Assembly (NCBI GenBank): GCA_024684035.1
Contig: JAIKXQ010000084.1
Coordinates: 1 to 52,360, forward strand
Direction of reading: 5' to 3'
Length of the DNA: 52,360 nt
Source of the DNA: Eubacterium sp.
GTDB taxonomy: Bacteria; Bacillota; Clostridia; Lachnospirales; Lachnospiraceae
In this document: piece after piece, positions 33,191-42,433 of the stretch
Numbering within the stretch: position 1 is the stretch's first letter
Layout: every line of letters starts with the position of its first letter
Notes under the pieces: generated by a model
What the model saw: the letters and a program-made list of their open reading frames with translations, nothing else
The model's database searches: none
What the model was told of the DNA's origin: nothing
Program-made: the position numbers and the translations under genes

Positions 33191-34753
33191 TTAATCAAGC
33201 AAATCGACAGCCCAGCAGTTATCTCTGCCTAATGCGTCGATCGATACACAACCGTACCCATCACCATACTCTTCTATCGTCTTCATTGTTCCGTTCTCAT
33301 CTTTCCCGGCACAAATTGCAACATGGTGAATATAACCGGTATCGTCTGCATAGAACAGAAGATCTCCTGGCTGTGCATTTTCTGATTTTATCTTCTTCCC
33401 TACCTGTGCCTGATTCTCAGCGACTCTTGGAATACTGATGCCAAAGTGGGCATATACAGACATGGATAGTCCGGAACAGTCGGCTCCATGCTGCATATCC
33501 GTACCTCCCCAAACATAAGGAACGCCTAGAGCCGTAGCGGCATATTCAACGATCTCTTTTCTTCTTGGATCGATCATATGCTCCTGATACTCCTGCGTGG
33601 ACGTAAACGTGTGATAGAATGCTTTATTCTCATCAGCAGGAACGGTAGCCTTTGCTTTCATCATTGTGGCTTCTTTTTTGTCCTCTACAATCTTCTTAGC
33701 ATCTTCGCCCGTGATCACACTTTTTGACTCAATGAAGCCTCTTGCATCACCGGATTCTACAAATACCCATCCGTTTTCTTCCGTCTCAAGAATATAGGCA
33801 AGATCATCCTTTTTCATTGTACCGACTTCTTTGGCTTTCGGATCGCACGCATCCCTAATAATGAGAGCTTCGTCTCTGACCACCGCATACTGCTTTGCAA
33901 CAACTGTTTCACCGATCGTGACGTGTTCTGCGCAATATGCTTTATTCTCTTTGGGAGCTATAACCGTCTGTGCTTTTTTATACAGCATAGATACAATATC
34001 AGATGCATTATCGCAGATACCTGATGGAAGCGAAACCGCTATCCTGACATACTTCCAGTTGTATTCATATGCTGCGTCCTTATCCGCTTTTACATCCGTT
34101 CTTATATATCCTCTGACATCGCCGGATTCCATGTATAGCCATCCATTCCCCATGTCCTTAAGCGAATAGAAAATGTAAGACTCTTTCAGAATACCTATTA
34201 CCCTGGCTTTGTCGCTGGGTGATTCAAAAACATAAGCATATCGGTTTGCGAAAGACACTTTTGCATCTACGTGCTTAAAGCGATGATCCTTTCTCGTAAT
34301 ATCGAGCTTTAGATCCTCAATATCACCGGGCTTCTCAGGATCCTCTTTTGATGATTCTTCATAAGACTCACTATAGCCGGTATCCTCATACGGAACATAT
34401 GCAGTGTTCTCATCCTGCGCTACATGATCTGTATTCTCATTTGCCGGATTCTCTGGATTAACATTATCAGGAACGGATGATTTATCGTCCTGGTTATTCT
34501 TTGATTCCTCTGCAGATGGCGGTTTTTCTTCGAGCCAATCGTTTGCCTGGTCGTCCTTTGTATATGTCGATGCCGGATCTGGCGTAACCACAGCGTCTTC
34601 CATCTGCTCCGGAGTTTCATCCGTTAAGGCGGCGTTTTCCGTTGTCTCAATTGCTTCCGGTACAAATTCTTCCGCACTAACCGGTACAGTTCCAAGCAGC
34701 GAACAGCCCAAAATGCAGATGGCCATTTTGTACATTACAGTTTTCATTTTCAT
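33191..34753 (-). CDS. Secreted NlpC/P60 peptidoglycan hydrolase with SH3 domains
   Basis: A 520-residue protein with a signal peptide (MYKMAICILGCSLLGTVPVSA) after TAGGAGG. An acidic Pro/Glu/Asn-rich linker (about 30-150) is followed by two SH3-like bacterial domains (about 160-230 and 285-345), each ending GWxxVESGDxRGFI or similar. The NlpC/P60 domain (about 390-520) has LGVPYVWGGT, the catalytic Cys in GADCSGLSMSVY, the His in HHVAICAG, and GDLLFYADD before it. It cleaves gamma-D-glutamyl-meso-diaminopimelate-type bonds in the wall, by family. It is a single-gene unit with a shared element 30 bases before the start. Confidence 0.9.
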   Translation of the reverse strand: MKMKTVMYKMAICILGCSLLGTVPVSAEEFVPEAIETTENAALTDETPEQMEDAVVTPDPASTYTKDDQANDWLEEKPPSAEESKNNQDDKSSVPDNVNPENPANENTDHVAQDENTAYVPYEDTGYSESYEESSKEDPEKPGDIEDLKLDITRKDHRFKHVDAKVSFANRYAYVFESPSDKARVIGILKESYIFYSLKDMGNGWLYMESGDVRGYIRTDVKADKDAAYEYNWKYVRIAVSLPSGICDNASDIVSMLYKKAQTVIAPKENKAYCAEHVTIGETVVAKQYAVVRDEALIIRDACDPKAKEVGTMKKDDLAYILETEENGWVFVESGDARGFIESKSVITGEDAKKIVEDKKEATMMKAKATVPADENKAFYHTFTSTQEYQEHMIDPRRKEIVEYAATALGVPYVWGGTDMQHGADCSGLSMSVYAHFGISIPRVAENQAQVGKKIKSENAQPGDLLFYADDTGYIHHVAICAGKDENGTMKTIEEYGDGYGCVSIDALGRDNCWAVDLLD

Positions 34754-34783
34754 TTTATTTGCCTCCTATCGTATTCGGAATTT

Positions 34784-34792
34784 CTATGTCCG
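34784..34792 (-). promoter_or_regulatory. CGGACATAG element before NlpC/P60 gene
   Basis: CTATGTCCG on the plus strand, 30 bases upstream of the start codon, the shortest distance seen. Confidence 0.5.
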
Positions 34793-34868
34793 ATGGAGGA
34801 GGAAATAAAAGCTGCTTTTTGGTAAAAAACGGAAATCAAACAGCACAAAAAAGCCGCCGATACGCACA

Positions 34869-34912
34869 AAAAACTGATAGGCAGTGGCTTCTCACCTCTA
34901 CCTATCAGTTTT
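34869..34912 (-). terminator. Terminator of the subtilase operon
   Basis: AAAACTGATAGG pairs with CCTATCAGTTTT. The minus strand ends in TTTTTTG. Confidence 0.8.
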
Positions 34913-34922
34913 CCCTGATGTC

Positions 34923-35081
34923 TTATTTTCCGGATTTCTTTCCGATACACCTCATTAGTGTACCACTGAGTGAATACTCTGACTCACGCAATACAAGACC
35001 TCTCATTCGATCCGTCTTTTTAATCATCTGCATAGCGAGCATGTAAACGGTTGCCAGTATGATCCAGCTTATTGTCAGCAT
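34923..35081 (-). CDS. 52-residue membrane microprotein
   Basis: A small gene starting MLTISWIILATVYMLAMQMIKK, with AAAGGAGAG before its ATG at 35081. It overlaps the last codons of the subtilase gene, so the two are translationally coupled. One N-terminal membrane helix and a basic tail are visible. It may be a chaperone or anchor for the big protease, but nothing in the sequence shows this directly. Confidence 0.6.
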   Translation of the reverse strand: MLTISWIILATVYMLAMQMIKKTDRMRGLVLRESEYSLSGTLMRCIGKKSGK

Positions 35082-38000
35082 GTTCTCTCCTTTTTCTTTT
35101 TCAGGCGAAGGACAACATTGGCAATCAGTACCATTGCAGCAGCAAAACCTCCAAAGATTGCCGAAAGAGTTGTTGCGCTTCCACCGAATGCTGTATCCGG
35201 GATTGCCTCCCATACCGCATAAAGTGTTACAACTTCATCCTTCTTATCTGTAAGATTCTTTACAGTCTCACCATCCTTATAATCCGCTTTTGTTGCGTTC
35301 GGATCTGTGGACCATCCAATAAAATTGAAGCCTGAGAAGTCCATACTTGTTGAAGGTAATGACACGGCCTGATCGTAGGATGTTTTCAAATCAGCCATCT
35401 GACCATTTGCCATCTTCTCATTTTTGTCGAATCGAATGGTATAGGGATAAGCTTCCCATCTTGCATAGACTGTCAGAGCACTTCTTCCAAGATAATTTCC
35501 ATCATTATCAAAGTACTTGCCGGAAACAAAATTTCCCTGATCATCATATGCTTTATTTCCATTTGTTTTCGCATCGTAATAACCAGCGAATGTGTAGCCT
35601 TTTCTTGTCGGCACAGAAAGCTTGTTGTTATCCGGTCTCATATAGATCAGTCCATCTGCTTTCTTGATAGATGATTTACCATCTACAAGACCGTCGTTGG
35701 CATCTACAGTAAGATCATGATTCTCATACTTGATCACGGTGGTTAATTCTACTTCTGTATCAATGTACTCATCCGCCGTAAGTTTTACTTTGGTTTTGTA
35801 ACTACCTTCTTCTTTATATGAAGGCACAGACGGCTGTTCATGACCGCTATTATCAATATATATGATCGTAGCATTTGTCGGATCCGTTGCTGTTAGGGAT
35901 CCTGCTACGTGCGCATTTCCATCGTAAATATAAGATCCATCTGACTTCTTATATTCAATCGGAACCGGCTTCCAGTAATTTTTCCAAACAGCATACAGAG
36001 TTACAGTCTTATTTTTTGTTGATGCCAGGTTGAGAACAGACTCTCCATCTTTGTATTTCGCGATTTCATTGCCCGCATCCTTTTTGTTATCGGTCCAACC
36101 GATGAAGTCACGATGATACTTCATAAATGTATTTTTTGTAAGAGCCTGTTTTGTACCATACACAAACTTCTGGCTCTGCATGGAACCGTCACCGCCGTTG
36201 GCATCAAATTCGACGCTGTAGGAAATGGGAGACCATTTTGCGGTCAGGGTTGTGTTTTTCGTGATCGTAACACTATCGCCTGCTTTTCCTACAGAATTTC
36301 CATTGTCATCCACCCATTCAACGAATTCGTAACCTGTCTTTGATGTTGAAGGAAGTGTTACTTTTGAGTATGTGGGTGTCTGCGGATCATACTGAGCATA
36401 CAAAGTAAGATCGTAATTGGATCTGTATGTCTCTCCAGGATCATAGGATGTGCCAGATCCGCCCTTCTGTGTATTCCAGTTTTTGAACTTATATTCCGTT
36501 GTTTTATATGCAGTAGATGCACTGACCGCTGTTCCACCATCGGTATCGTATGTTACTTTGATCGGCGTTTTCGTAGGTGATTTCTTCGGTGTTGTGGATC
36601 TCAAGCTTATAGAGATATTGTCAAGTTTTTCCTGATCAGATGGAACTCCAGTTCCACCATTTCCATAATATTCAATGTTGTAATAGTAAATACCAAACAT
36701 GATATATCCTTCGGCTTTCGGATATCCACTTCCAAAATCAACAGTAACTTTGTAAAAAATCCCTTTCATCTGTTTACCAGGATAAAAAGTTCTGTTATAT
36801 TTTGCAGCATCGCTCATTTCAATCATTGAATATTTTTCTAATTTAGCAGTGTATGTATATCTCGTACTCCCTTCCGTCGGAAGACTTCTACTATTTTCTG
36901 TATTAAAAACATGCGCACCACAAGAAGGAACCCATAGAGAAAGTCCACTCACACTTTTTTTATACGGATAATATTCTTGATGTGCGCAGTTGTATCCATC
37001 TTCGTTAAATGCAATACACACTTGATCAATTAAATTGCCATCTTTATGAACTGCAGTTATGTAGCCTTTACCACTAAAAGATGTTGGTATTCCTGAAGGA
37101 ACTGTATCCCCAGAAGGACAAGGTTCGGAGTTTGCACGCTCCGCTATCTTCAAATATAGCTCATCATCCTTCGCCTTTGCAGCTTCCTTTGCTTTGTCAG
37201 AAAGCTTTTCGTCCGTATCCTTTTTATTTACCTCATTTTTCTGCTGCTCTTTGGATGTGGAATCCTTTTCGGATTTGGTATCTTCTTTTTTCTCTTCCTT
37301 TTTCTCTTCTTTATTAGAGCTCTCTACATATTCCCTGGAAAAAAGAACGCTGTCTTTTTTGTCCGCCTTGGACTCTGCATATTTTGAAATGTTATCGCCG
37401 GATACCTTCGCAGAAGACAGAAGACCGGTTGTAATCGCAGCAGCCTTGGATGTAGAAGAAGATTTCACGTAGAAGTCTACCGTCTCACCATAGTTGGAGA
37501 AGGATGCTCTCTTTCCTTCCTCATCCAGGGAACCTACTACAATAGCACTTTCAATATTTCCCGGGACGAACGTCTTTACGTTTTTACCGTTATTACCTGC
37601 AGCAGCTGTAACAACAATTCCCTGCTCTGTACATTCATCGATCATCGCTTTCAGTCCGCTCTGGCTCTCAAGAGAATAGGCAGACATGGAAAGGTTGATG
37701 TACTTACAGTTCTGTGTCTTTGCGTACTCCATAGCGGAGATAACAGAAGCTACGCTTCCGCCACCGGTTTCATCCAGCGCACGGATAGAAATGATCTTCG
37801 CATCTTTATTCTGAGAAATGATACTTTTGGCCATATCGGTACCATGTCCGTTTTCATCCTCCGGATTATCACCGATCACGGAAACCTTATCTACGACATT
37901 ATCATCATATCCTGTAATACCGGAGTCGATCAGAGCGATCACGTTCGAGGAATCATCCACCGGGCCATCCTGATGCTCCTGTACAACATCGCTCAGAATA

Positions 38001-38581
38001 GCAACGGGGTTATCTTCCTCGCTCATCTCCTCTTCGGCCTCTGTTGTTTCTGAAGAAGAGCTTACAGATTCCTCATCAGCAGCAACCAGCTCTGTATCCG
38101 GAGACACAAATTCTGCTTTGGAGCTGTAATATGCATAAGCATTCTTTGTTTCCTCTTCTGTTGCAAACTGCAGAAGGTAGATATTTTCATAGTTGGAAAG
38201 GATCTCATCTTCACAATGGAAAATGCTCTCATCATCCGTGCCGACGATCAAACGTTTTGATGAGTAATCAAGCTTTTTTGCATCCGACGCATTCAATCCT
38301 GCAATCGCCTTTTCAAAGTAGCTACACTCCGACGAATCACTTGCATCTTCTTTTTTTACATCTGGCTTGGAATCCTCTGACGCATCCTTCACCATCTTCT
38401 CAGATTTCGGTTTGTCCACCTCTCCTTTTTCATCCGAAACGGATGATGAGGATGTAACCTTTTCTGTGTTCATGCTTTCATCGATGACATGATGATCCAG
38501 TTTCTCTGCGGCAACGGAAAGATTTCCCGTCAACGTAGTCGCTGCCAACAGCAGCGAAAGTAAAACTTTTCTTCTTTTCAT
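35075..38581 (-). CDS. Cell-wall-anchored subtilase with Listeria-Bacteroides repeats
   Basis: 1168 residues from the ATG at 38581, which has AAGGA upstream and opens a signal peptide (MKRRKVLLSLLLAATTLTG). An acidic pro-region leads to a subtilisin-type domain (about 205-400) with Asp in VIALIDSGITG, His in NGHGTDMAKSI, oxyanion Asn in TAAAGNNGK and Ser in SSSTSKAAAITTG, so the triad appears complete. A Lys/Glu linker and a beta domain follow. Then come four to five Listeria-Bacteroides (Flg_new) repeats (about 680-1110) with the GWT/YAxW signatures. The end IPDTAFGG, a hydrophobic helix and KKKKERTC make a sorting-like signal for a sortase. Confidence 0.88.
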   Translation of the reverse strand: MKRRKVLLSLLLAATTLTGNLSVAAEKLDHHVIDESMNTEKVTSSSSVSDEKGEVDKPKSEKMVKDASEDSKPDVKKEDASDSSECSYFEKAIAGLNASDAKKLDYSSKRLIVGTDDESIFHCEDEILSNYENIYLLQFATEEETKNAYAYYSSKAEFVSPDTELVAADEESVSSSSETTEAEEEMSEEDNPVAILSDVVQEHQDGPVDDSSNVIALIDSGITGYDDNVVDKVSVIGDNPEDENGHGTDMAKSIISQNKDAKIISIRALDETGGGSVASVISAMEYAKTQNCKYINLSMSAYSLESQSGLKAMIDECTEQGIVVTAAAGNNGKNVKTFVPGNIESAIVVGSLDEEGKRASFSNYGETVDFYVKSSSTSKAAAITTGLLSSAKVSGDNISKYAESKADKKDSVLFSREYVESSNKEEKKEEKKEDTKSEKDSTSKEQQKNEVNKKDTDEKLSDKAKEAAKAKDDELYLKIAERANSEPCPSGDTVPSGIPTSFSGKGYITAVHKDGNLIDQVCIAFNEDGYNCAHQEYYPYKKSVSGLSLWVPSCGAHVFNTENSRSLPTEGSTRYTYTAKLEKYSMIEMSDAAKYNRTFYPGKQMKGIFYKVTVDFGSGYPKAEGYIMFGIYYYNIEYYGNGGTGVPSDQEKLDNISISLRSTTPKKSPTKTPIKVTYDTDGGTAVSASTAYKTTEYKFKNWNTQKGGSGTSYDPGETYRSNYDLTLYAQYDPQTPTYSKVTLPSTSKTGYEFVEWVDDNGNSVGKAGDSVTITKNTTLTAKWSPISYSVEFDANGGDGSMQSQKFVYGTKQALTKNTFMKYHRDFIGWTDNKKDAGNEIAKYKDGESVLNLASTKNKTVTLYAVWKNYWKPVPIEYKKSDGSYIYDGNAHVAGSLTATDPTNATIIYIDNSGHEQPSVPSYKEEGSYKTKVKLTADEYIDTEVELTTVIKYENHDLTVDANDGLVDGKSSIKKADGLIYMRPDNNKLSVPTRKGYTFAGYYDAKTNGNKAYDDQGNFVSGKYFDNDGNYLGRSALTVYARWEAYPYTIRFDKNEKMANGQMADLKTSYDQAVSLPSTSMDFSGFNFIGWSTDPNATKADYKDGETVKNLTDKKDEVVTLYAVWEAIPDTAFGGSATTLSAIFGGFAAAMVLIANVVLRLKKKKERTC

Positions 38582-38631
38582 AGATTGAAATTCCTTCTTT
38601 TTGATTTCTGTTTTTAGACCTAGCATTTTTT

Positions 38632-38640
38632 CTATGTCCG
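38632..38640 (-). promoter_or_regulatory. CGGACATAG element before subtilase gene
   Basis: CTATGTCCG on the plus strand, 50 bases upstream of the chosen start at 38581. The longer frame starting at 38626 would put the element only 5 bases from the ATG, which supports the downstream start. Confidence 0.55.
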
Positions 38641-38689
38641 ATTTGCAACACCCGAATCATCATCTTTTAAAAAAAAATTCAAAAAAAAA

Positions 38690-38720
38690 AGATTTGAGAG
38701 TTCACTCTCAAACCTTTTTT
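38690..38720 (-). terminator. Terminator of EAL gene
   Basis: GGTTTGAGAG pairs with CTCTCAAATC around a four-base loop and is followed by eight T on the minus strand. Confidence 0.8.
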
Positions 38721-38725
38721 AATCG

Positions 38726-39505
38726 TTATGCGGATTTTTTTAAGTAGTTTCGAATCGAAGACGGCTTTCCAAGGTAGAATCCCTGCACGTAATTAACGCC
38801 GCACCTTGTTACGAAGTTATACTGCTCTTCTGTCTCAATACCTTTGACAAGCGTTTTGATACGGTAAAAGTCAGCCATTTTCACGATAGCTTTTAAGAAT
38901 ATCATTGATCTTTCATCGCAATCCTCAATAGATTCCATATCAATCTTTATGACACGAAAATCAGCACACCTTAGAGTATCAATAGCAGTATACCCGGATC
39001 CAAAATTATCCAGCCAAACATGATACCCACTATCAGACATTTCTCTGATTGATCTTGATAACTGATTCATCGCTTTCGATGTCATGGCTGCTTCGTTGAC
39101 TTCTATCCGAATAGAGCTTCTATTTCCTTTCCTCTTTTTTGTTATTCTTTCCAACTCTGTTCTAAAAAATGCATCCTGTCCATCCAGGGCCTCCGCAGAG
39201 ACGTTGTAAGATAAGACTATGTTTCGAATCCCATGTATATCCAACAATTGCTGTGATATATACAGATACTCAAGCATATACAGATCGAACACTTTGATTA
39301 AGCCTTTTTCTTTTATGACAGGAATGAATTCTGATGGATAGATAACACCATATAGAGGGTCTATCCACCTGGACAACATCTCCATTCCATAGAGTTCTCC
39401 AGTCGTTGCACTGTAGATCGGTTGAAAAGCGGGCATGATCCAGCATTTTTTCAATGCCTTTTCCACGTTGAGGTTTATGTAGAGCTGCTTAATTATATTT
39501 TTCAT
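38726..39505 (-). CDS. EAL-domain protein, degenerate active site
   Basis: 259 residues from the ATG at 39505, which has GGAGG 5 bases upstream (the ATG at 39517 overlaps it). It consists of one EAL domain: QPIYSATTGELYGMEMLSRW (EAL reads EML), NVSAEAL, IRIEVNEAAM, WLDNFGSGY (usually DDFGxG), VIKIDMESI and VKGIETEEQ (usually EGVET). Several metal-binding residues are substituted, so it may bind cyclic di-GMP without cleaving it, or may use a partner. No GGDEF or membrane segment is present. It is monocistronic with a GACACAG variant element 33 bases upstream. Confidence 0.82.
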   Translation of the reverse strand: MKNIIKQLYINLNVEKALKKCWIMPAFQPIYSATTGELYGMEMLSRWIDPLYGVIYPSEFIPVIKEKGLIKVFDLYMLEYLYISQQLLDIHGIRNIVLSYNVSAEALDGQDAFFRTELERITKKRKGNRSSIRIEVNEAAMTSKAMNQLSRSIREMSDSGYHVWLDNFGSGYTAIDTLRCADFRVIKIDMESIEDCDERSMIFLKAIVKMADFYRIKTLVKGIETEEQYNFVTRCGVNYVQGFYLGKPSSIRNYLKKSA

Positions 39506-39538
39506 TTCCACCTCCATGATTATCGATTCTCCTAAATA

Positions 39539-39548
39539 CTGTGTCTGA
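39539..39548 (-). promoter_or_regulatory. TCAGACACAG element before EAL gene
   Basis: CTGTGTCTGA on the plus strand, 33 bases upstream. It shows the same GACACAG variant as the site at 178. Confidence 0.5.
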
Positions 39549-39630
39549 TAAGCAGCTTTTTAAAAAAAGCAATCTACATTCCTCAAACAAGCTCATAACA
39601 TTACACATTTCCTATGCAGTGTCTCGATTA

Positions 39631-39637
39631 GACATAG
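39631..39637 (+). promoter_or_regulatory. AGACATAG element before Rpn gene 2
   Basis: TTAGACATAG on the plus strand, 35 bases upstream of the ATG. TGTCT...AGACA form a small inverted repeat around it. Divergent from the EAL gene's own element 85 bases away. Confidence 0.45.
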
Positions 39638-39672
39638 CATTATCGATATGATAAGATGAAAGGAGAGTATAA

Positions 39673-40434
39673 ATGAAACCATATCAGGAATTGACGTTTG
39701 TAGACGATTTCATGTTCTGCAAAGTCTTGTTGGATAATCCAGAAATAGCCAAGGCTCTTGCAGAACTCATCACCGGACGGAAGATCGATCGAATCAAAGC
39801 AATTAAGGATCAGTACTCCATATCCGGAACATATTCCGGAAGAGGCATACGCTTCGATGTCTATTTTTCAGACAATACTGGGACAAAATACGATCTGGAA
39901 ATGCAAACAACGGTACATCCATGTTTGTCAAAAAGAACAAGGTATTACCAGAGCCTTGCGGATCAGGAATCTTTAAAGCAGGGAAAGAAGTATACAGAGT
40001 TACCTAACTTGTACATTGTATTTATCTGCCTGAAAGATCCGTTTGATTCCAATCTTCCAAAGTACACATTTGAGAATAGATGCCAGGAAAATGGGCAGTC
40101 TCTCAATGATGGATCGTATAAGATCTTTATCAATGCGGCTTCCGAAGAATCGAAAGCGAATCCGGAGCTGCAGGATCTGATCCACTATCTTCGATCCGGG
40201 ATCGTTTCCGATGGCATCTCAAAAACACTCGAAGATGCTGTCAATATCGCCAAACTGGACGAGAAAGGGGAGCGCATGTATCTAAACTGGAAGGAAAAAC
40301 TAGATGCGGCCAACGAGGAAGGCTTTGAGAAAGGTCTGGAGAAAGGACGCGCAGAAAGCGCTGCAGAAATCGAACGCCTGAAGCAAGAGATGGAACGTCT
40401 AAAAAAGGAATTAAAAAAAGCAAACGATGATTAA
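39673..40434 (+). CDS. Rpn-type PD-(D/E)XK nuclease (transposase family)
   Basis: A 253-residue protein with AAAGGAG before the ATG. It begins MKPYQELTFVDDFMFCKVL, the usual start of the PD-(D/E)XK family transposase/Rpn proteins. The core motif is KYDLEMQTT (D-x-E-x-Q), followed by RTRYYQSLADQ and LPNLYIVFICLKDPF. The C-terminus carries the repeated EGFEKGLEKGR segment and a charged coiled coil. It differs in sequence from the copy at 31058. Expression is probably set by the element at 39631. Confidence 0.88.
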   Translation: MKPYQELTFVDDFMFCKVLLDNPEIAKALAELITGRKIDRIKAIKDQYSISGTYSGRGIRFDVYFSDNTGTKYDLEMQTTVHPCLSKRTRYYQSLADQESLKQGKKYTELPNLYIVFICLKDPFDSNLPKYTFENRCQENGQSLNDGSYKIFINAASEESKANPELQDLIHYLRSGIVSDGISKTLEDAVNIAKLDEKGERMYLNWKEKLDAANEEGFEKGLEKGRAESAAEIERLKQEMERLKKELKKANDD

Positions 40435-40472
40435 AGAAAGAGCCAACGTTCATAGAACGCTGGCTCTTTCTC
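40435..40472 (+). terminator. Terminator of Rpn gene 2
   Basis: AAAGAAAGAGCCAACGTT ... AACGCTGGCTCTTTCT hairpin. It is almost identical to the hairpin at 28924. Confidence 0.85.
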
Positions 40473-40535
40473 AATTTATATCACTCAAAATACGAATATG
40501 CAATGATGGATGCAAAGGAGATGGAAAGGAATATG

Positions 40536-41792
40536 TCAAACATCATCAATACTGTCACCACTCACTTCACCATTATCTCCATTAAGAAGGCTTCTTTCTA
40601 AATCCAAAAAATCCTCAGAGGAGTACTCTCTTTGATGAAAATTATGAAAGCTGCTTGTTTTTTTTCTTTTCTTTGGTAATTGATAGTTATCCTTGATTGC
40701 CTTGATCATAAAGGCCGTCACATTTGTTACTTCACTGGCAGCACATAATACTTCGTAGGCTTTTTTTACTTTATCCATATCATAATTTGCTGCGTCTGCT
40801 ATGCTTCTCAGATCCCTGAATGAAAGATCTTCGTCTTTCATAAGCTTATTCATTTCATCAATAAAATCAACCGGATCTACTTCAATGATGTTATTATTCA
40901 CATCCTCTTTCGTTTCTACTACTTTATCCTTATATTTCACTGTGAAAATAACGCCTTTGCACGCACCACCTTGACCGTTTCTTATAATGTGGTAATCACA
41001 AACAATATCGGATATTTCATTTATCTCGCTCGTGGCTTTTTCTATCGAATACCGTCTGAAATTTCTGATCTCCTTAAGCTTTCTCACAAGCTCTTTATCC
41101 TGTATCTCATCGATAGCCTCAATGGATTTTACACTCTCATCCATAACAGCCTTTTTTAGTATAGGATTCACATTTGCATCAACGACTCCAAGCTGGATCT
41201 TCAGGTCTACCAAATCAAATTCTATATCAAATGGACCTTCTTTTTTTGTTATCGCTTTTTGCTTATCAATCGTTTGCTTGAAGATCTGATACAATTGGTA
41301 AGAATAGTTACTTGAAAAATTACAAATAATGTTTCGATCCAACATGGTGAAATTCTTTTTCAATCCTATTAACTTACTTTTTAAAGCTGTATTAAAATAT
41401 ATCTCTAATTTGCCATCTTCGAATCTTGCTCTGACAATAACCTTAATTATATCAAACGCTTTTTTTTTATCATCCTTTATTATAACGGACCAATCTAACA
41501 AGCTTGGAGAATCCGAACCTGCTGGACGTGCGTCTACATTACACAACTTTTTAATCTCGCCGTAGACGGATCGGGTATTTACACCTAAAAAGTCCATGAG
41601 TTCATTCCCGAATAATTCCGCCTTTATGTAGTCTGAACCGTATTCGTCTACGCCCTCTTTCGCATACATTATTGCAGCATCAAAAATCTTTCGACCTCTC
41701 AGCGTCATTTTACTTTTCGAAGAGATTAAATTGTTGTCCTTGCTAAACAGAACCGGTATCTTCTCTCTCTTCGAATCATCTATATATTTCAA
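40536..41792 (-). CDS. Plasmid replication initiator, Rep_3 family
   Basis: A 418-residue protein with a TTG start 7 bases after GGAGG. Two winged-helix-type units are visible: residues about 20-150 (NNLISSKSKMTLRGRKIFDAAI, ELMDFLGVNTRSVYGEIKKL) and about 155-270 (KSKLIGLKKNFTMLDRNIIC, SNYSYQLYQIFKQ, LKIQLGVVDANVNPILKKAV). This is the order found in Rep_3/RepB-type initiators, which bind iterons and open the origin. The C-terminal part (about 300-418) is charged and less conserved. The gene reads away from the iteron array that lies directly upstream, so it is probably autoregulated through those repeats. Confidence 0.88.
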   Translation of the reverse strand: MKYIDDSKREKIPVLFSKDNNLISSKSKMTLRGRKIFDAAIMYAKEGVDEYGSDYIKAELFGNELMDFLGVNTRSVYGEIKKLCNVDARPAGSDSPSLLDWSVIIKDDKKKAFDIIKVIVRARFEDGKLEIYFNTALKSKLIGLKKNFTMLDRNIICNFSSNYSYQLYQIFKQTIDKQKAITKKEGPFDIEFDLVDLKIQLGVVDANVNPILKKAVMDESVKSIEAIDEIQDKELVRKLKEIRNFRRYSIEKATSEINEISDIVCDYHIIRNGQGGACKGVIFTVKYKDKVVETKEDVNNNIIEVDPVDFIDEMNKLMKDEDLSFRDLRSIADAANYDMDKVKKAYEVLCAASEVTNVTAFMIKAIKDNYQLPKKRKKTSSFHNFHQREYSSEDFLDLERSLLNGDNGEVSGDSIDDV

Positions 41793-41879
41793 TACCTATC
41801 CTCCAACGCTCTTCGATCAGCGATCACTTTTAGAATCATTGAACACCATTTTACATTAATTATACACGCATGTTCTCTT

Positions 41880-42173
41880 TTACTCCACTACTTTAGTAAA
41901 AAGTTCTCCTTTACTACACAACCTCCAAATTCTACCAGGCATGCTATTCTTATTTACTACACAACATCTCAATTCTACAAGCATACCGTTCTTATTTACT
42001 ACACAACTTTAATCATTATGATAACGTAAATTACTATTTTCCACACTAAGTGTTATCATTAACTACACAACTTGTAACGATTTACTCCACAACTACGCTC
42101 TGTTGATTAATGACTATTTACACCACAACACGTTATCTATTTATCCACAGCGTGTTACTGATTACTACACAAC
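41880..42173. repeat. Iteron array: replication origin
   Basis: About eight direct copies of TTACTACACAAC or one- to two-base variants occur at 41880, 41911, 41954, 41996, 42060, 42082, 42118 and 42162. The strongest spacing is 42-43 bases between the second, third and fourth. A final degenerate copy may lie near 42184. This is a typical initiator-binding array beside its Rep gene. Confidence 0.85.
42141..42149 (+). promoter_or_regulatory. DnaA box
   Basis: TTATCCACA, a perfect DnaA box, lies inside the iteron array. Together with the array and the AT-rich stretch at 42254 it marks the origin. Confidence 0.75.
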
Positions 42174-42253
42174 TTATTATTCATTTCCCCACTAAAACAA
42201 TTGGCAAACGGCGTTACTAAGCCATTTTCAGGGTTCTAAAAGAAAGAAAGAAA

Positions 42254-42280
42254 TTGTTGTATATATATAATAAACAACAA
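42254..42280. repeat. AT-rich inverted repeat next to origin
   Basis: TTGTTGT ... ACAACAA arms enclose a 13-base run of only A and T. It could be the DNA-unwinding element or an operator for the genes at 42434 and 42914. Confidence 0.5.
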
Positions 42281-42433
42281 CAAAAGTTGGTGTAATATCG
42301 CCATGTTCTGCATTAATGTGAAGGATCCGGAACAACGTACACGTATTGTTTCACAATATTAAAAATTATTACCTACGGCTTGTAAAATGTATATTCACTG
42401 TACAAACATACAATTTTGTGTTACTATGGACGC

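Noticed and set aside
42346-42357. GTTTCAC near the origin as a chromosomal-type parS
   Set aside because: Only a half-site is present; the other arm (GTGAAAC) is missing, so I cannot call a centromere.
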